Shown here in pieces: positions 1 to 11,900 of a DNA stretch of 64,000 nucleotides. The stretch covers positions 8,556,001 to 8,620,000 of the forward strand of contig CM075103.1 in the NCBI GenBank assembly GCA_037576195.1, in the 5' to 3' direction. This DNA is from Phytoseiulus persimilis (Eukaryota > Arthropoda > Arachnida > Mesostigmata > Phytoseiidae). Made by a program: the position numbers and the translations under genes. A model generated the notes under the pieces. That model ran no database searches. It saw nothing but the letters and a program-made list of their open reading frames with translations, and had not been told where the DNA came from. How positions within the stretch are numbered: the stretch's first letter is position 1; each line of letters begins with the position of its first letter.

Positions 1-2604
1 CCCTGCAGCGGCAGGATCGGAGTCTTGGCGATCGTCAAGATTCTCCAGCGGTAACGTCCCACGCGTGCCTCAAGAACAGACACCAGGGACGTCGAGCATT
101 GAATAAAACTTGAGCGGAGCGAAGCAATAGCACACATAGATACAGAAGTAACATTCGGCGACTGAGTTTACTTTGAAGGCCTGTCGCATTTTCCCTCCCT
201 CTCATTCGTTCACGCGCGGTCACTTTCAAGCACAAAAGGTCCGTCCAAAGCGCGCCGTGCCGCGCGCTACGCCCACTGCAGTATTTGTGTCTTGGGTTTG
301 TATTAGAAGAACACCAGCATCGACGGTCCATCGGTGACGGTATTCTTGATTGGGCGGTGCTTTGTGCTATACAAGCTCAATCGGAGGAATAAAAACGTAG
401 AAGAAGTCCATCCGAAGTGGAGTCGAAAGAGGCTCCTCGGTCCCAAGAGACGGAGTAATGTCTCCGCGAAGACCAAGTTGACTCAAAGGGCGTGCGAACA
501 ACGCCGTGATTAGGTGGTGATGTTCGAGGAATGTGAGCGCAGGAAGTGAATATTGTACTCTCATTACTCATTCCGGAACGGGTCTAATACCATACAAATT
601 TTGAGAGCGTGCACTCACCGAGCGTAGCGACGGCGGATCGTCCCCCTCGATCACGATCCTCATGAGACATGGCTTGTTCATCTAATCCGTTGGCGCGATT
701 CCGTTTCACGGTTGTTGGTGAATTCTAAACTGCAAGTGTCCTCCAGCTATCTTATTAACGCATCCTCCGCCGTCAGAAGCGACTTTTGTTCGACCGTCTT
801 AACATCCGCGAGGTCCCATCTATCAGTTCTCAAAAATCGATGCGTGAATGATTGTTGGATATCTGAAATCCTCGAGATCTCTCGACGATTCCACTACATC
901 ACTTGATTCATACAGTCTTCATTGATGAGAGCCGAGCGAAACCTTCAGAAGAAAAATTAGGAGTTCGATCAGGAGTCGCCTCGGTGTCCACGTTGATTCC
1001 GAATACAGGAGTCACCATTCAATCGAATGAGGAAGTTCACATCGATTGTGGGCAATATTATCGAAAAAGGCAATCGCAAACGATAGGGATCGGCGGAAAA
1101 AACTCTCGATTGGTCATCGAGACCAGAGAATTATCTCTCACGAAGTTAGAATAAATCGTTCCCGAATATCGGTTTGGAACCTTCCGAGTGCCTGGGCCCC
1201 GTACGAGTCAATGTCAGAGAAGAAGAAACGTCTTCGACGCCTAAACCGATACGCTCGTTTTCGGCAGCTCGGGGTCTGAGTCGTTTTCTCTGAACTGCGG
1301 TTCAGCGATAACCTCTGCTTTGAAGTGCGGAATCACGCCGTCTGAGGTCGCTACACCAGATCCGTGTGAATGCGCTTCAGCGCTACCCGCTTATCTCTAG
1401 AGCCAAAAGCCGATACTTTGTTGTATCCGAATGAAATATCCGGTTGAACGCTACTCCTCGTTGTTTTGATTAGTTACTTTTTGACAGCGGCGCCTGCAGC
1501 TCGAGATTCAGGGAGAAACGACACGACGTGACAACCATCCGATCCTCTTAAATGCCACTGTGACATTTGGAAGCTCTGAATCCGATGGTCGGATTTTCGA
1601 CAAAGGCTTGACGCGCCAACGACAACAACAAAGACGATGCTCTTCGGTGACAAAAACATTCCTAGTTGAGGCGATGCGTGGCTGAAAAATATTGCGACGA
1701 AGATTCAAGTGCTTCGAAAGAGCGCGTCTCGCAATTCCAAATACGGAACGCTCCTGTCGAACAGCTAGTTGAAGTCCCGGACTCATGGCTTCAGGACGGA
1801 GGTGCTGGGGAGACGCCAGTGGCAGTCCCCACAGGGGCGAAGGAAGACGCTCCGAGACGCGAGTTGCTGAGTGATGCATAGCGGGAAACACGGGTCACGA
1901 ACCATGAGCATTAAGTTCAGGCAAAGAGCTGAGATCCTGGGAAGAACTCCCAAAAACACAGTACATAAGACAGACTCGAGAAGAGCAGACTTCATCGATG
2001 GAGAAAACGAAATCAAAATGAAATCAGCGACGAATTCCGGGATGCATTCAACACCCCGCTCAAAAGCCAGCACGCGTTTCTGCACGGTTTGCATCGATCA
2101 CTGGCGGACAATGACGAAGCACATGGAGCACGCAATGAGCGCCGCAATGGCCCAGCTCAAAAGGGCGAACGCCAGCCTAACAGGACTCTTGAAGGTGTGG
2201 TAACTGAATCCTGTCCATCGATCCAAAACCCAAAATTTTCCTTGTTTGCTCGAGCCCGGTTCGATATTCGTGACCGAGCCGAACGAATAACTGAGGATCC
2301 GACCTCATCTGTGGAGATCCCCCTGCACGCTCCACGCTCGAGTTTACTTTATGGTCCGGCGTCCACGAATAGCGTTGGTCAGAGATCCGCGGTGAACTCA
2401 TCGTTTCCGTCATGGAGATCGTAAATAACGTCATGGCCAGCTTCCGTCGGGATGATAACGAGCATCCAACGTTCATCAACACGATTGCGACCAGGTTGGA
2501 ACAGCGTTCCCACGCTCACGGACTAAACCCCCCTCCTCTATCCTGCTCAGCCGAAACCCGACACCGAAGAAGTTGGGCGCGAGTCGATCGTTGTTCCCGC
2601 CACC
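1..2604. other. 5' flank of the EHD gene, no secure gene
   Basis: No recognisable gene. Plus-strand open stretches at 903-1154, 1666-1881 and 1871-2203 have protein-like composition, but no family match and no splice pattern that ties them together. On the minus strand, 2100-2203 encodes a hydrophobic segment that could be a membrane-spanning exon (see findings). The last few hundred bases must hold the promoter and leader of the EHD gene, but I see no clear TATA box or initiator. Confidence 0.5.
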
Positions 2605-4803
2605 ATGTACTGCTCGCTCGAAGAAGGCCTGTGGACACTGTACAAGGAGAAAGTTCTGCCGCTCGAGAAGGAATACTCGTTCCATTGGTACAGCTGCCAT
2701 TCGCCGCTCATCGAAAACGATTTTTATGCAAAACCGGTCATTCTCGTCATGGGCCCTTATTCCTCAGGTGAGAAAAACCTCCGAGAGGCTCCGAGAACGT
2801 TCGAACGGCAGAGTAGGGAGAAGCTTGACTTTCAACTGTTCCGCTGGATCTGGCAGGGAAGACTTCGTTCATTCGGAGGCTCATATGTGGTGCTTACCCC
2901 GGAATGAAGATCGGCCCCGAGCCCACATCGGATAAGTTCACCATAATCGGATACACCCCGGAGGATTCAACAATACCCGGGGGAGCAGTCGTCGTCGGTG
3001 GACCAACCAACGGAGAGTTTTCCAAGTTTGGTCTCGAGCGATTCGGCTCAAGATTTCTCGATCGCCTCCAGTCGGTGTCGATATGTTCGGAGCTCCTGCG
3101 GCACGTTACCCTCGTCGACACGCCGGGCGTGTTCTCGGGAGCGAAATCGTGAGCTGGATTTCTAGTTATGGATGTTCCCCCTCGGCCACCCGATATATCT
3201 TGATTGAACTCCTTTTTGATGGCCCGGATGACACCCCAAGATTAGGCGCCCCGTGTGGCGCCCGACGTGTTCGGCGACGTTTCCTAGGTTCGAATTCGGT
3301 TTTCCAGCTACGACTACGCGGGGGCGCTCGAGTGGTTCGCCGAGAAGAGCGATCTCATCGTCGTCATGATGGACGTGCTAAAACCAGACATTCCTGAGGA
3401 CCTGCGGCAGACCCTCCAAGCTATCAAAAGATACGCTCATAAGATGCGCGTTGTGCTAAACAAAGCGGATGAGCTCGAACCCCTCGAACTGACCAAAATC
3501 TACGGCACTCTGCTCTGGTCGCTTGGACAAGCGCTGGAATGCGCTGAGATTCCAGAAACACTGATGGGTTCTTTCTGGAGCAAGGGATGCAAAAAAACTC
3601 TTTTCCAAAAAGAGTTCGAGGCCGATGTGGAACAGCTGAACGCTGAGATAAACGAGCTGCCTCGAAGCGCTGCTCTTAAACGCATTGATCAAGTGGTCAA
3701 GAGAGCGCGTCAGGCCCGAGCTCATGGCCTGCTCATGTCGTACCTGAAGGAGAACTACTTGAACATCTTGAAGAAGGTCGGTGACGTAGTTTCCCCCTTT
3801 TTGTCAGAAGTAAATGTTCAATGATCCGTACAATTATGAATATGACAATGACCGAATTGACGGGCCCGCCCGAGGAGCTGTCAAATCTTCTAAACCTGCC
3901 CGTTCATCAGAAGTTGCCCGTCCGGCAAGGAGTGCCATCCAAGGAGCATGGCTCCTCAGATGGGAAGATCATGCCTGATGCACTTTCTTGATTCTGAAAC
4001 GAAACCCCTCTCCCCCCTCCCTTGAATACTGCTCGTTCGTAGGTGTATTTGGAGTGTCTCAATACGAACGTTTTTGCAGGGCGCGTCGGGTCGCATGTCA
4101 GTCGGAGATTTGCAGGAAGTCTACGAACAGGTGGTCAGCAAGTACCAGATCGCTCTGGGAGACCTTCCCGACGCCTCGGTCATGCGGACAAAACTCCGTT
4201 GGGCCGTAGATATTCCTCCGATCAAGAACATGAAGCTCTTCGAGGATGTCGAGCACTTCCTCGCTGTGGATACCGTCACCCTGATGGGAATTGCGCAGCG
4301 CAAAGGACCTTTGAGATTGCAGGCGATTTTCGGGCAACAACTGCGAAAAGTCGTGTCGGAACACATCCCGCCCCTGCAGATCAAGAAGTACACCAGAGTT
4401 TTCAATCGGCTCCGTGACAAGGAATACGAAAGCATAAGCCTCATCGAAGTCAAGAACGCCATCGTCGAGGACGGTTGCGGGGACTTCGATGTTCTCGACG
4501 AGAAAGCTTTCAGTATGCTGTGGGACTTCGTCGACGACGATAGACAGGGCCACCTCGCTATGAACGATTTCATTCTATTTATGCACCTCGTCGATCACTG
4601 GTGCAGAGGTGAGTTGCTGCTTCCGTCTTGATGGATCGAATTTTTCCTCTCCTCTTTCCGCACCGGTGATGGATTCTGGGATTGTGATCCGCTCGCCCTC
4701 ATTTACGGCTCCGTTTGCAGGCGAAAAAACCACCTGCCTCTCGCTGGTCGAAAAGTTCATGAAGTCGAGCGATTGGGAAATCGCTCTGAAATCGACAGAG
4801 TGA
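2605..4803 (+). CDS. EH domain-containing (EHD/RME-1-like) ATPase, divergent
   Basis: Dynamin-like ATPase of the EHD family, which binds and tubulates endosomal membranes and drives endocytic recycling. Five exons: 2605-2767, 2857-3148, 3308-3776, 4080-4608, 4721-4803; 511 residues against about 535 usual. The start codon sits in a near-perfect Kozak context (gccaccatg). Visible motifs: P-loop GPYSSGKT (50-57), EPTSD (76-80), DTPG (142-145), NKAD (203-206), the conserved GSFWS segment, and a C-terminal EH-type EF-hand loop DDDRQGHLAMND (460-471) behind the tryptophan expected for NPF-peptide binding. Oddities: about six residues normally found between the DTPG loop and the YDF motif are absent at the exon 2/3 junction; the N-terminus begins close to the helical domain; the exon 3 donor is a weak GTCGGT. 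Sequence is well diverged from standard EHD1-4, so it may be a paralogue rather than the sole EHD. Family assignment is firm, cargo is unknown. Confidence 0.9.
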
Positions 4804-4867
4804 AGAGCTCCGAACGAGACCGGCCTAAGGGAACCAGGGACTCGATGACGTCTATTTCATTTCTCAA

Positions 4868-4873
4868 AATAAA
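4868..4873 (+). terminator. Poly(A) signal of the EHD gene
   Basis: Canonical AATAAA 65 bases after the EHD stop codon, giving a short 3' UTR. Its position supports the chosen terminal exon. Confidence 0.75.
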
Positions 4874-6977
4874 GAGGGGAGCGAGTTTCGATCCGTTTCG
4901 CGGATCGCCACTGTCGATTGCTAGAAGTTAATTCGGTTTTGATACGCAAGGAAGCCCCACGACTCCTTCACCACTCTTCCGTAGAAATCGGAATCATTAT
5001 CATAGAAGTGAGAGCGTGAGCTGTGGAGTTAGATCAGACGGCAGCGTTCTGACCTCCCGCTCGAGACTGTGGTTCTTGAGTGGCCGTAGTGCAACACGCA
5101 CGGGCCGGCTTCGAACGTCGGAGGAGTGCATCTGTTTGAATCACAAGAACGGATTGGATTCAGCGACGCAGCTCGGGCGATCGAGCGCATTTTTTTGAAC
5201 CAGTTAGTCTGAGCCATCTGCACCGAAAGAGCTCGCCACCGGAACAGTTTCTGGCCTGCCCCGCCAGGCCATCCCGACACGGCCCACTGCCGCTAAGGAA
5301 CTCTCCTTCCAAGGAGGAATCGCTTCTAGGTGATCAGTTCGTGTGGCGAGTATCTCTATACTCGTCTCGAATCCGACAACAGACACCGAGACAAATGTCC
5401 GTCGAAGGTTCAGGCGAATTCCGGGTGGGCGTCTGCCTCTTCCACGAGGGAGTTTTTAGCAGCCAAGTTCTGAGTATGTAACCCACTCTGTCGAGGAACA
5501 CCGTTCTCAACCATGTCCCCGTGAGCAGTAGAGAAATGGGACCTCTCCCCTGGAATGCGTTCAGGGAATTTTCAAGAATTCATTCCATCCGTCCTGTCAG
5601 CTCCGACAATCGAGTGAGCTTATCAGAGTTTTCAGTCATGAGATCCGTTTGCGTGGCGGACCTGAAACGTCACTGATGACCTCCGCAGTCGGACTGATTC
5701 ACTGCAGCTCGGGCTCTACTTGAAAGCCGCCTCGGCTGCTTGGGCTTTGGTCGAATGTACAAGGAAAGCTCTGTGTGGAAACAGTTCGACTTCATCCGTC
5801 AAATCGTAGAGCGTCGAACGGTCGCTTCTCAGCCAAAGAGTTGTGAATAGGCGTGTTTCGTTCTGAGCAGCGCAGTTCTTGATTCGGCGTCGCGAATTCG
5901 CAGGCGGATGTCTCCGCGGCGTATTCGAAAGGATCCAACTCGGCCCAAGAATCGATCCGAACACAAAAAGCTCTTTGTTCGTCTCGCTTCGACTTGTAAG
6001 CGCTCCGACGCGTCGAAAAATCGCGCGGGCCTTGAGCGCCCTGTTAATGTATGAAATACGCGCGAGAAATTTATGTCACGGACGAAGCACTTGAGGGCAG
6101 TCTCAGGAATGCCTAAGTTTGTTGAATGCGATCGCTCACGGGGAAAAAACGCATGCGGATAAATTGATGCCTACCGCGAGAGGGGTGAATTCGCTGTTTT
6201 TTTTGCGGCGTGGGTTCCTGTTATCTGGACTCCATGCTTTGCAAGGGTCGTGAGTCTCCTCCGAGAAATAAGTCTTCGCTTTGAGCGAGCCTTCCGGGTC
6301 GACCGAACGGAATACATTGCCAGGGAATCGAGCGGCTCAGACATTTTCCCTGATGGCAAGAATCTTTGAAGGACTCTTCTTTGCATGCCGATCGGATGAG
6401 ATTATGACTGACACGAGACGCGCGTTGTATGCCAAGGCATCAAAGCTTCTCATTTCTGTCGGACGCAAATCTTCCTGGCAGCTGCAGTTATGTGGTTTCT
6501 ATTTTCATTTTCCATTCGCATGAGGAGGCGTTCTCTACGGTGAGAGATTTCAGCATCAGGAGAATGAATATCTCCAAAACTCAACGATTCCAAAACTCAA
6601 AACTCTTCGAACTCCGTGTGGGACCTCTTAACCTCTACAGCTGCACATCGGTACAAATGGCGAACTTCTGAATTTTGAAGCTACGGTTTAGTCGGCGCCA
6701 ACAGAAGTTGTAGTCGAGACTGCAAAAACGCCATGTGACGATAACAGAAACGACAGTCAATCAGCGCAACGCGGTGTCGAAGAATCGAAGTTTAACGCAC
6801 TGACAGAGGGAGAGCGATTGCGGGAGAAAAATGGGGAGTGTCCCCAACTTAGTGCACCCAGCATGGCGACGAACGATTGGCTCGCACTCTCGGTGAACAC
6901 GCTCCGCTATCGGAGTCTGCCTCGATAGAAGACAGATTTCCTTTTCAATTTTTTAAAACTTCTAATCAGACGCTCAC

Positions 6978-7370
6978 AGTCCAGTCCCCGAAGTATTCAC
7001 CACCGCAGAAGCTCCGAAAATTCTGGTCGCATCTGATTCCCTGATCCGACTCCCCACCCTCAGGACAACCGGTCGAGTTGACCAAAGCAACCGAGCGAAT
7101 TTCGATAATAATGATTGGCGATCCTTGACGCTGAAGGATAGATGGGACGATCAAATCGATTTTCGGGAATTGGAGTCTCCATGCTTTGAAGTACAGGAAC
7201 TTCCGTTCGCAGATTCGTGGACGAATAGTCATGCCCCATATACATGCATCATGTTCGTTCTTCATGAGCATATGCACCAGGAGTAAATATTACGAAATGC
7301 TTACAGAATCCCCAGTCAACTGCATTCGATGGAGTTCATGATTGGAAGCCAAGTATTCATCATTATCCAT
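6978..7370 (-). CDS. Possible two-exon gene fragment, unknown product
   Basis: A tentative model on the minus strand. Exon A, 7305-7370, starts with ATG in a good context just after an in-frame TGA, encodes 22 residues (MDNDEYLASNHELHRMQLTG and two more) and ends at a strong GTAAGC donor. Exon B, 6978-7259, encodes 94 residues in the same phase and ends at a GTGAGC donor. Exon B is cysteine-bearing, with CIW and ICERKFLYFKAWRLQFP stretches that faintly recall the spacing of CUB domains; this is a suggestion, not an assignment. The linking intron would be only 45 bases with a poor acceptor, and no following exon was found. It may be a chance reading. Confidence 0.2.
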
Positions 7371-8893
7371 CTTGATTCAAGCTGGACCTTTAGCTATGGA
7401 GGCTGTGAGAATATACCCAGAGCTCCGAGCTGTTGCTGCAGATATTTGAGGAGAATAGATTTGGAACTTTGACTAGATTCGACTTGGATTCGAAGCGAAA
7501 CGCGGAACCTTTGACTGATTCGGAAAGGTGGAAATCATGGTCGTCAAATGAGTCTCGACCGGCTCCGAATGGAGGGCTTCGATAGCGATGAGTTCTCTTT
7601 ACATATCAACATTGGTCTTGTAGTTTTTCTCCACTCTATTTAGGATAGATATTGAAGCTCTGACTTTCCGAAACTTATCACGAGCCGCTCCGGATAACAA
7701 GTAGATGCCGTCGGCTGAACTGGCGATCGGGGAATATCATTAGGGAATATTCCCAGGCCTCTTCCAACAGTCATGTTTATCCGACACCGGTTGACAACCC
7801 AGAGCCTGAGCAGTCTGAACTGATGAGTCGTTTGTTAACGATTACTGAGATGGCTACATTTTCACCGAATCTCTGAGGGCTCAACCTCTGGAGGTTCTCA
7901 AGTGGAAGGAATGAGTGCTCATGCGCTGAATACAGAGGAAAGGTGCTGGTTAGCATGTTTGAGGCATATTTGCACGAAACGCGTCTGGGAAGCAGGACTT
8001 ACTCGTCAGTGACCGAGAGAATCTGACGTTTTCTTCATATAATAGAATCTGTACTTGTCCGAAGGACAAAAAAGGGTCTTCTCGTTCAAAAACACCAGGA
8101 GTAGTCCATAACCATCACGAAATGTCATCATTCCTGTCCCGAACTAAGCTCAGATTTAAGAACACGATTTTGTTGTTTCCGCGCTGCGGCTGTGAGATTA
8201 ACGCTAGTTAGCGGTATCGCTAGAAGCTCATTTTTCAGTAGATATGGATCTCTTTGGACAACACAAAAAGAGAGAAAAGCTGCGCAGGATCTGATCGCGA
8301 GCAAGCTGTTGCGGCACCGTAGAAAAACATCGGGTTTTTGCTTGAACGCGCTTCGTCTTTGATTCGCACTCACTGCTTTGATCCGAGTGTCATAATAATG
8401 AAAGAACGCCACAGCTGTTACCATCCTTTTTCTGATAGCTCATCAATCCTGCAGGAGAATCGACTCGTTTCGCGGGGTTCGTAAATCTTCTCGACGACGT
8501 TATTAGGAGATAATCTCGCCTGCTCAACATGGACACAACAGGATTCCGCTTTCGAGAATGCATCGGCTGCGGGGCTCAACGGCTGCATGAATATTCATCT
8601 CAGGAGTCCATCGTTGATTTGTCATCCGTGGCTGAGTAGCTCCCCTCCCAGAACGCTGATTCAATAAAAATGTCACTGTATCTCGAATCCAGCGCGCGAC
8701 TCGATCGATAACCGGTTCACTCAATCTGAGCTGGGAATCTCGGCTTAGCGATATGGCTTTCCGTTTGCATTGTGCATAAATAGTTTCAGATAAGCTGATC
8801 TTCGTTGGGCTGTAATGATTGCCACGGTTTCAGGGCTCAATCAGCTTCTGTAATGTGGATTATGCGCATCTATTCGACAGTTGTTTCCGTTCA

Positions 8894-8910
8894 GGGGGGG
8901 GGGGGGGGGG
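8894..8910 (+). repeat. Poly-G run (17)
   Basis: Uninterrupted run of 17 G on the plus strand, one of several long G or C homopolymers in this window. Confidence 0.95.
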
Positions 8911-11900
8911 CTGTTGCATATCTGAGCCTGAATCGTCGGTCAGAGTGCAGCTGACGGAGGAGCCGAATGGCAAGCACGGCCTCTTCTTCTCGATCAGAGG
9001 ATGGTCCCGTTCTATTCGGGCAAATGCCGGAGCATGCCTCACGCCAACGGTCATGGCCGACCGAACGCCGGTGGGTAGCCCGCGCGCCTTGGGCTGAACG
9101 GGTCCTATCGCAAAGGAACGGGGAAGCCAATTGAGCATGGAGAGTTCAAACCACCGTATCTATTTCAGGAGGCTGGTGAGGAGATTACGAAAACGAGAAT
9201 CCAATCTGTGACCACATGGCTGGGTTCCATTTTCTTTTCATCCGCTTGCTTCAAAACTGCTCTGAAGACCCCGCAAACCCTTCGGAATCTGAATCTAGAC
9301 TCATTGCGCTAGACCGAAGGCTCCCGCAACTGTGTACACGTACTTGGTTGATGAGTTTCGCATGTGCTGTACAGTCAAGTCCGGTGGCACTCTTTGAGTT
9401 CCGCCATTCGTATCCCAAATTGTCTGATGCTTCGTGAAGATTTTTCAACATTGAACCGTCTGAGATTTTACTCAGTTCCCGGAGAAGTTCGGAAGCGGTC
9501 GGGTTCCGCGAATGTAGACATTCTCACTAACGATGAGAGACCGGTCGGAACTCGAATTCAACAGCGTTCAGATCTCAGATGATTAGAAATGGAGTTCCGG
9601 AGGACTCATGAGATCCCGGCAGGTTTGCGAGGCGATAGGGAGTGTTTCTGAAGCAATACCGAAAGGTGATTCCGGGACACTTCTGAGGGCTGGCTGAGAG
9701 GTTCAGCCGGAAAACAAAAAGGTAGCGAGGTAGCAAATTGGTGCTCGGGAAATTCCTGCTAGGAGGCGGCCAACTGAGGGAATATGAAAAAAATAACGGG
9801 TATGCCGTCGAGTCTGGATGAATACGGTATTCATTCTCGATATGCGATTGATAACTGTTCATATACCATTTCAACAGAAAATATCGATTGGGTATCTTCG
9901 ACAGTTTCTTCTTCCAAATCCATGGTGCAGTTTTGTAAGACTCTCCAAGCTTATACACCGCCGGGAACCACACTATTTCATTGATCTAGTGTCCTTGCTC
10001 TTCGCCTGCCTCTTCCTGGAGTTTTCTGTGCCTGAAATCTCCAACTATGATAGTCATTCTAGCTGGAGCCAGAAAGCTCTGGCATGATTTGTTCGGCGTC
10101 TCCTGTCAACCGAACGAAGTAGTTGGCTAGTTTGGCGCTCGGTCCCGTTCCAGGGTATCACCTGACTACTTAACCGGGTGGAAAACCTCGGAACTTCAGG
10201 TGCCTCGGTTGGAGTCGGTTAGTTTGAGAAAGATGTTCGGGACTCATTCGACGCAGTTTTATAAAAGACACTGGCAGAAAATTCGAGAGCCCGATCGATG
10301 AGGCTCTCGGGCTTTCGGACGGAGGTATTTAAAACTCCTCGGCCGCAGCGAGCCACTTTCCGGGTGGAAAATATTTCCCACACAAGTTGATTCAAAACCA
10401 GCTTGACCATTCGGCGATTCGGAAGCTAGCAATGGTTCCAATAATTCTGGACTCGAGACTCGGATCGCAGCGTAACGATAGAAGTATCTTGCCCTTATTT
10501 CGCCGATTAGGAAAACCGTCGATGGCGTTGGAAGAAATACCTCTGCGGTAGGTTTCGAACTCAACTTTTCAGAACGGAATTATTCGGAGGGCTCCTTGAA
10601 GTTTTCGTAAAACGTGGTGAGTTACATGAGTGGATCGTCGGAACCCCGTCTGTCGTTCCGTACGAATGAAAGATACCACCATCCGAGCAGTCGGGAACGA
10701 GCCAGTGATCTTCGTAGATTGTGTGTTTTGTATCTGAGGGTCGAATCTAGAGGCGTGCGCAGCCGGTGGTCATTGTGGCCCCTCGTCCGATTCGTAGCAG
10801 TCTCAATAATTACGGCAAAATGTTTGTATTTGTGTTTATTGTGTCCATGTGTGCGTTTCTCTGCTCGGATGGACGGGGGAAAGAAAATCGATGAATCGAC
10901 CCGCTCATGAGCCGCCGGTGGCCCCGATTGAAAGCCGTCCTCAGGTTCGAATACCGGTAGCGGGAGACCTGTGAATCAAAGCCAATCAGAGGATATCACT
11001 CGTACCCGGTTATAAGGACAGCAGCTTCGTCGATGATAGCAGAGCGAGTTGCATTCTTAACGTGTGAGTCAAGAACGCGATTCAACGATCCGGTGGGAAG
11101 AAAGAGGAATCTTGACGAGTTCTGAAGTCCTCGCAGGAATTCCGACGAGAAGAAGACCGTTTCGAAAACTGTTGACATTCAGCTCTGGCCATGAGGATAC
11201 GGAAAGTGGATGAATCTGGAGCACGGCTTGAAGCACTGATTGAGTTTACGGATGTCATCGAATTGGAATGACCGGTCCATCGACGGGTAGACTCCCACCG
11301 GGGCGGAAATGTTGTGGCAACATCGTCTGCTGACCGAGAAAAAACAGCGTCAGTTGTCTTTCCTCTGGTCCAGAAACGATTCGTGGCATTTTTCATCCCC
11401 GCCTGGGGCTTCTGATGAAAGCAGTTATTTCATCGCGATTGTCCTGCCGATCATCGAGCAGAAAGAGAAGTGGAAGCAAGACCCGCGCGCTCGCAACTCG
11501 CGGTGATGAAAATTCGGAGCCCGTTCCGGAGTACCCAGCGTTGAACGTACTCTTCGAGGCTGCGCGCCCCGGAGCGCATCCGGATTTTTGGTTTCCCTAA
11601 GGGTTCCAATCCGTCTATTTCCCACCGGAGTTCTGGGGACCCCATTAGAAAATCCAACGATAAGCTGCTCTCAGAGGATTCCTATCGGATTGATGGCTGT
11701 CCTCAGCTGAATCGACACCAAGTCTATCGTCGAATGTTCGATTCCACTCGGGCCAACGAAGGGGCGCCCGAGGTCACGATTTGCTCCGAGTTTTCGTGGC
11801 GGACCTGAAGCTTGTTCTGTTTTTTTTTTGGGCTCGAGCTTTCGAGAAGGATTTGGTCGTTCAGACCATTGCGACTAATTTTTCCAAAAGTTGCCGGCTG

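Noticed and set aside
3456-3725. Minus-strand frame inside EHD exon 3
   Set aside because: Antisense shadow of a conserved coding exon.
4098-4573. Two 150-codon frames on the minus strand
   Set aside because: They lie exactly opposite EHD exon 4 and are shadows of its codon pattern.
10284-10309. Perfect 8-bp hairpin with GC-rich stem
   Set aside because: Looks like a bacterial terminator, but the window is eukaryotic and no gene ends here; a chance palindrome is likely.
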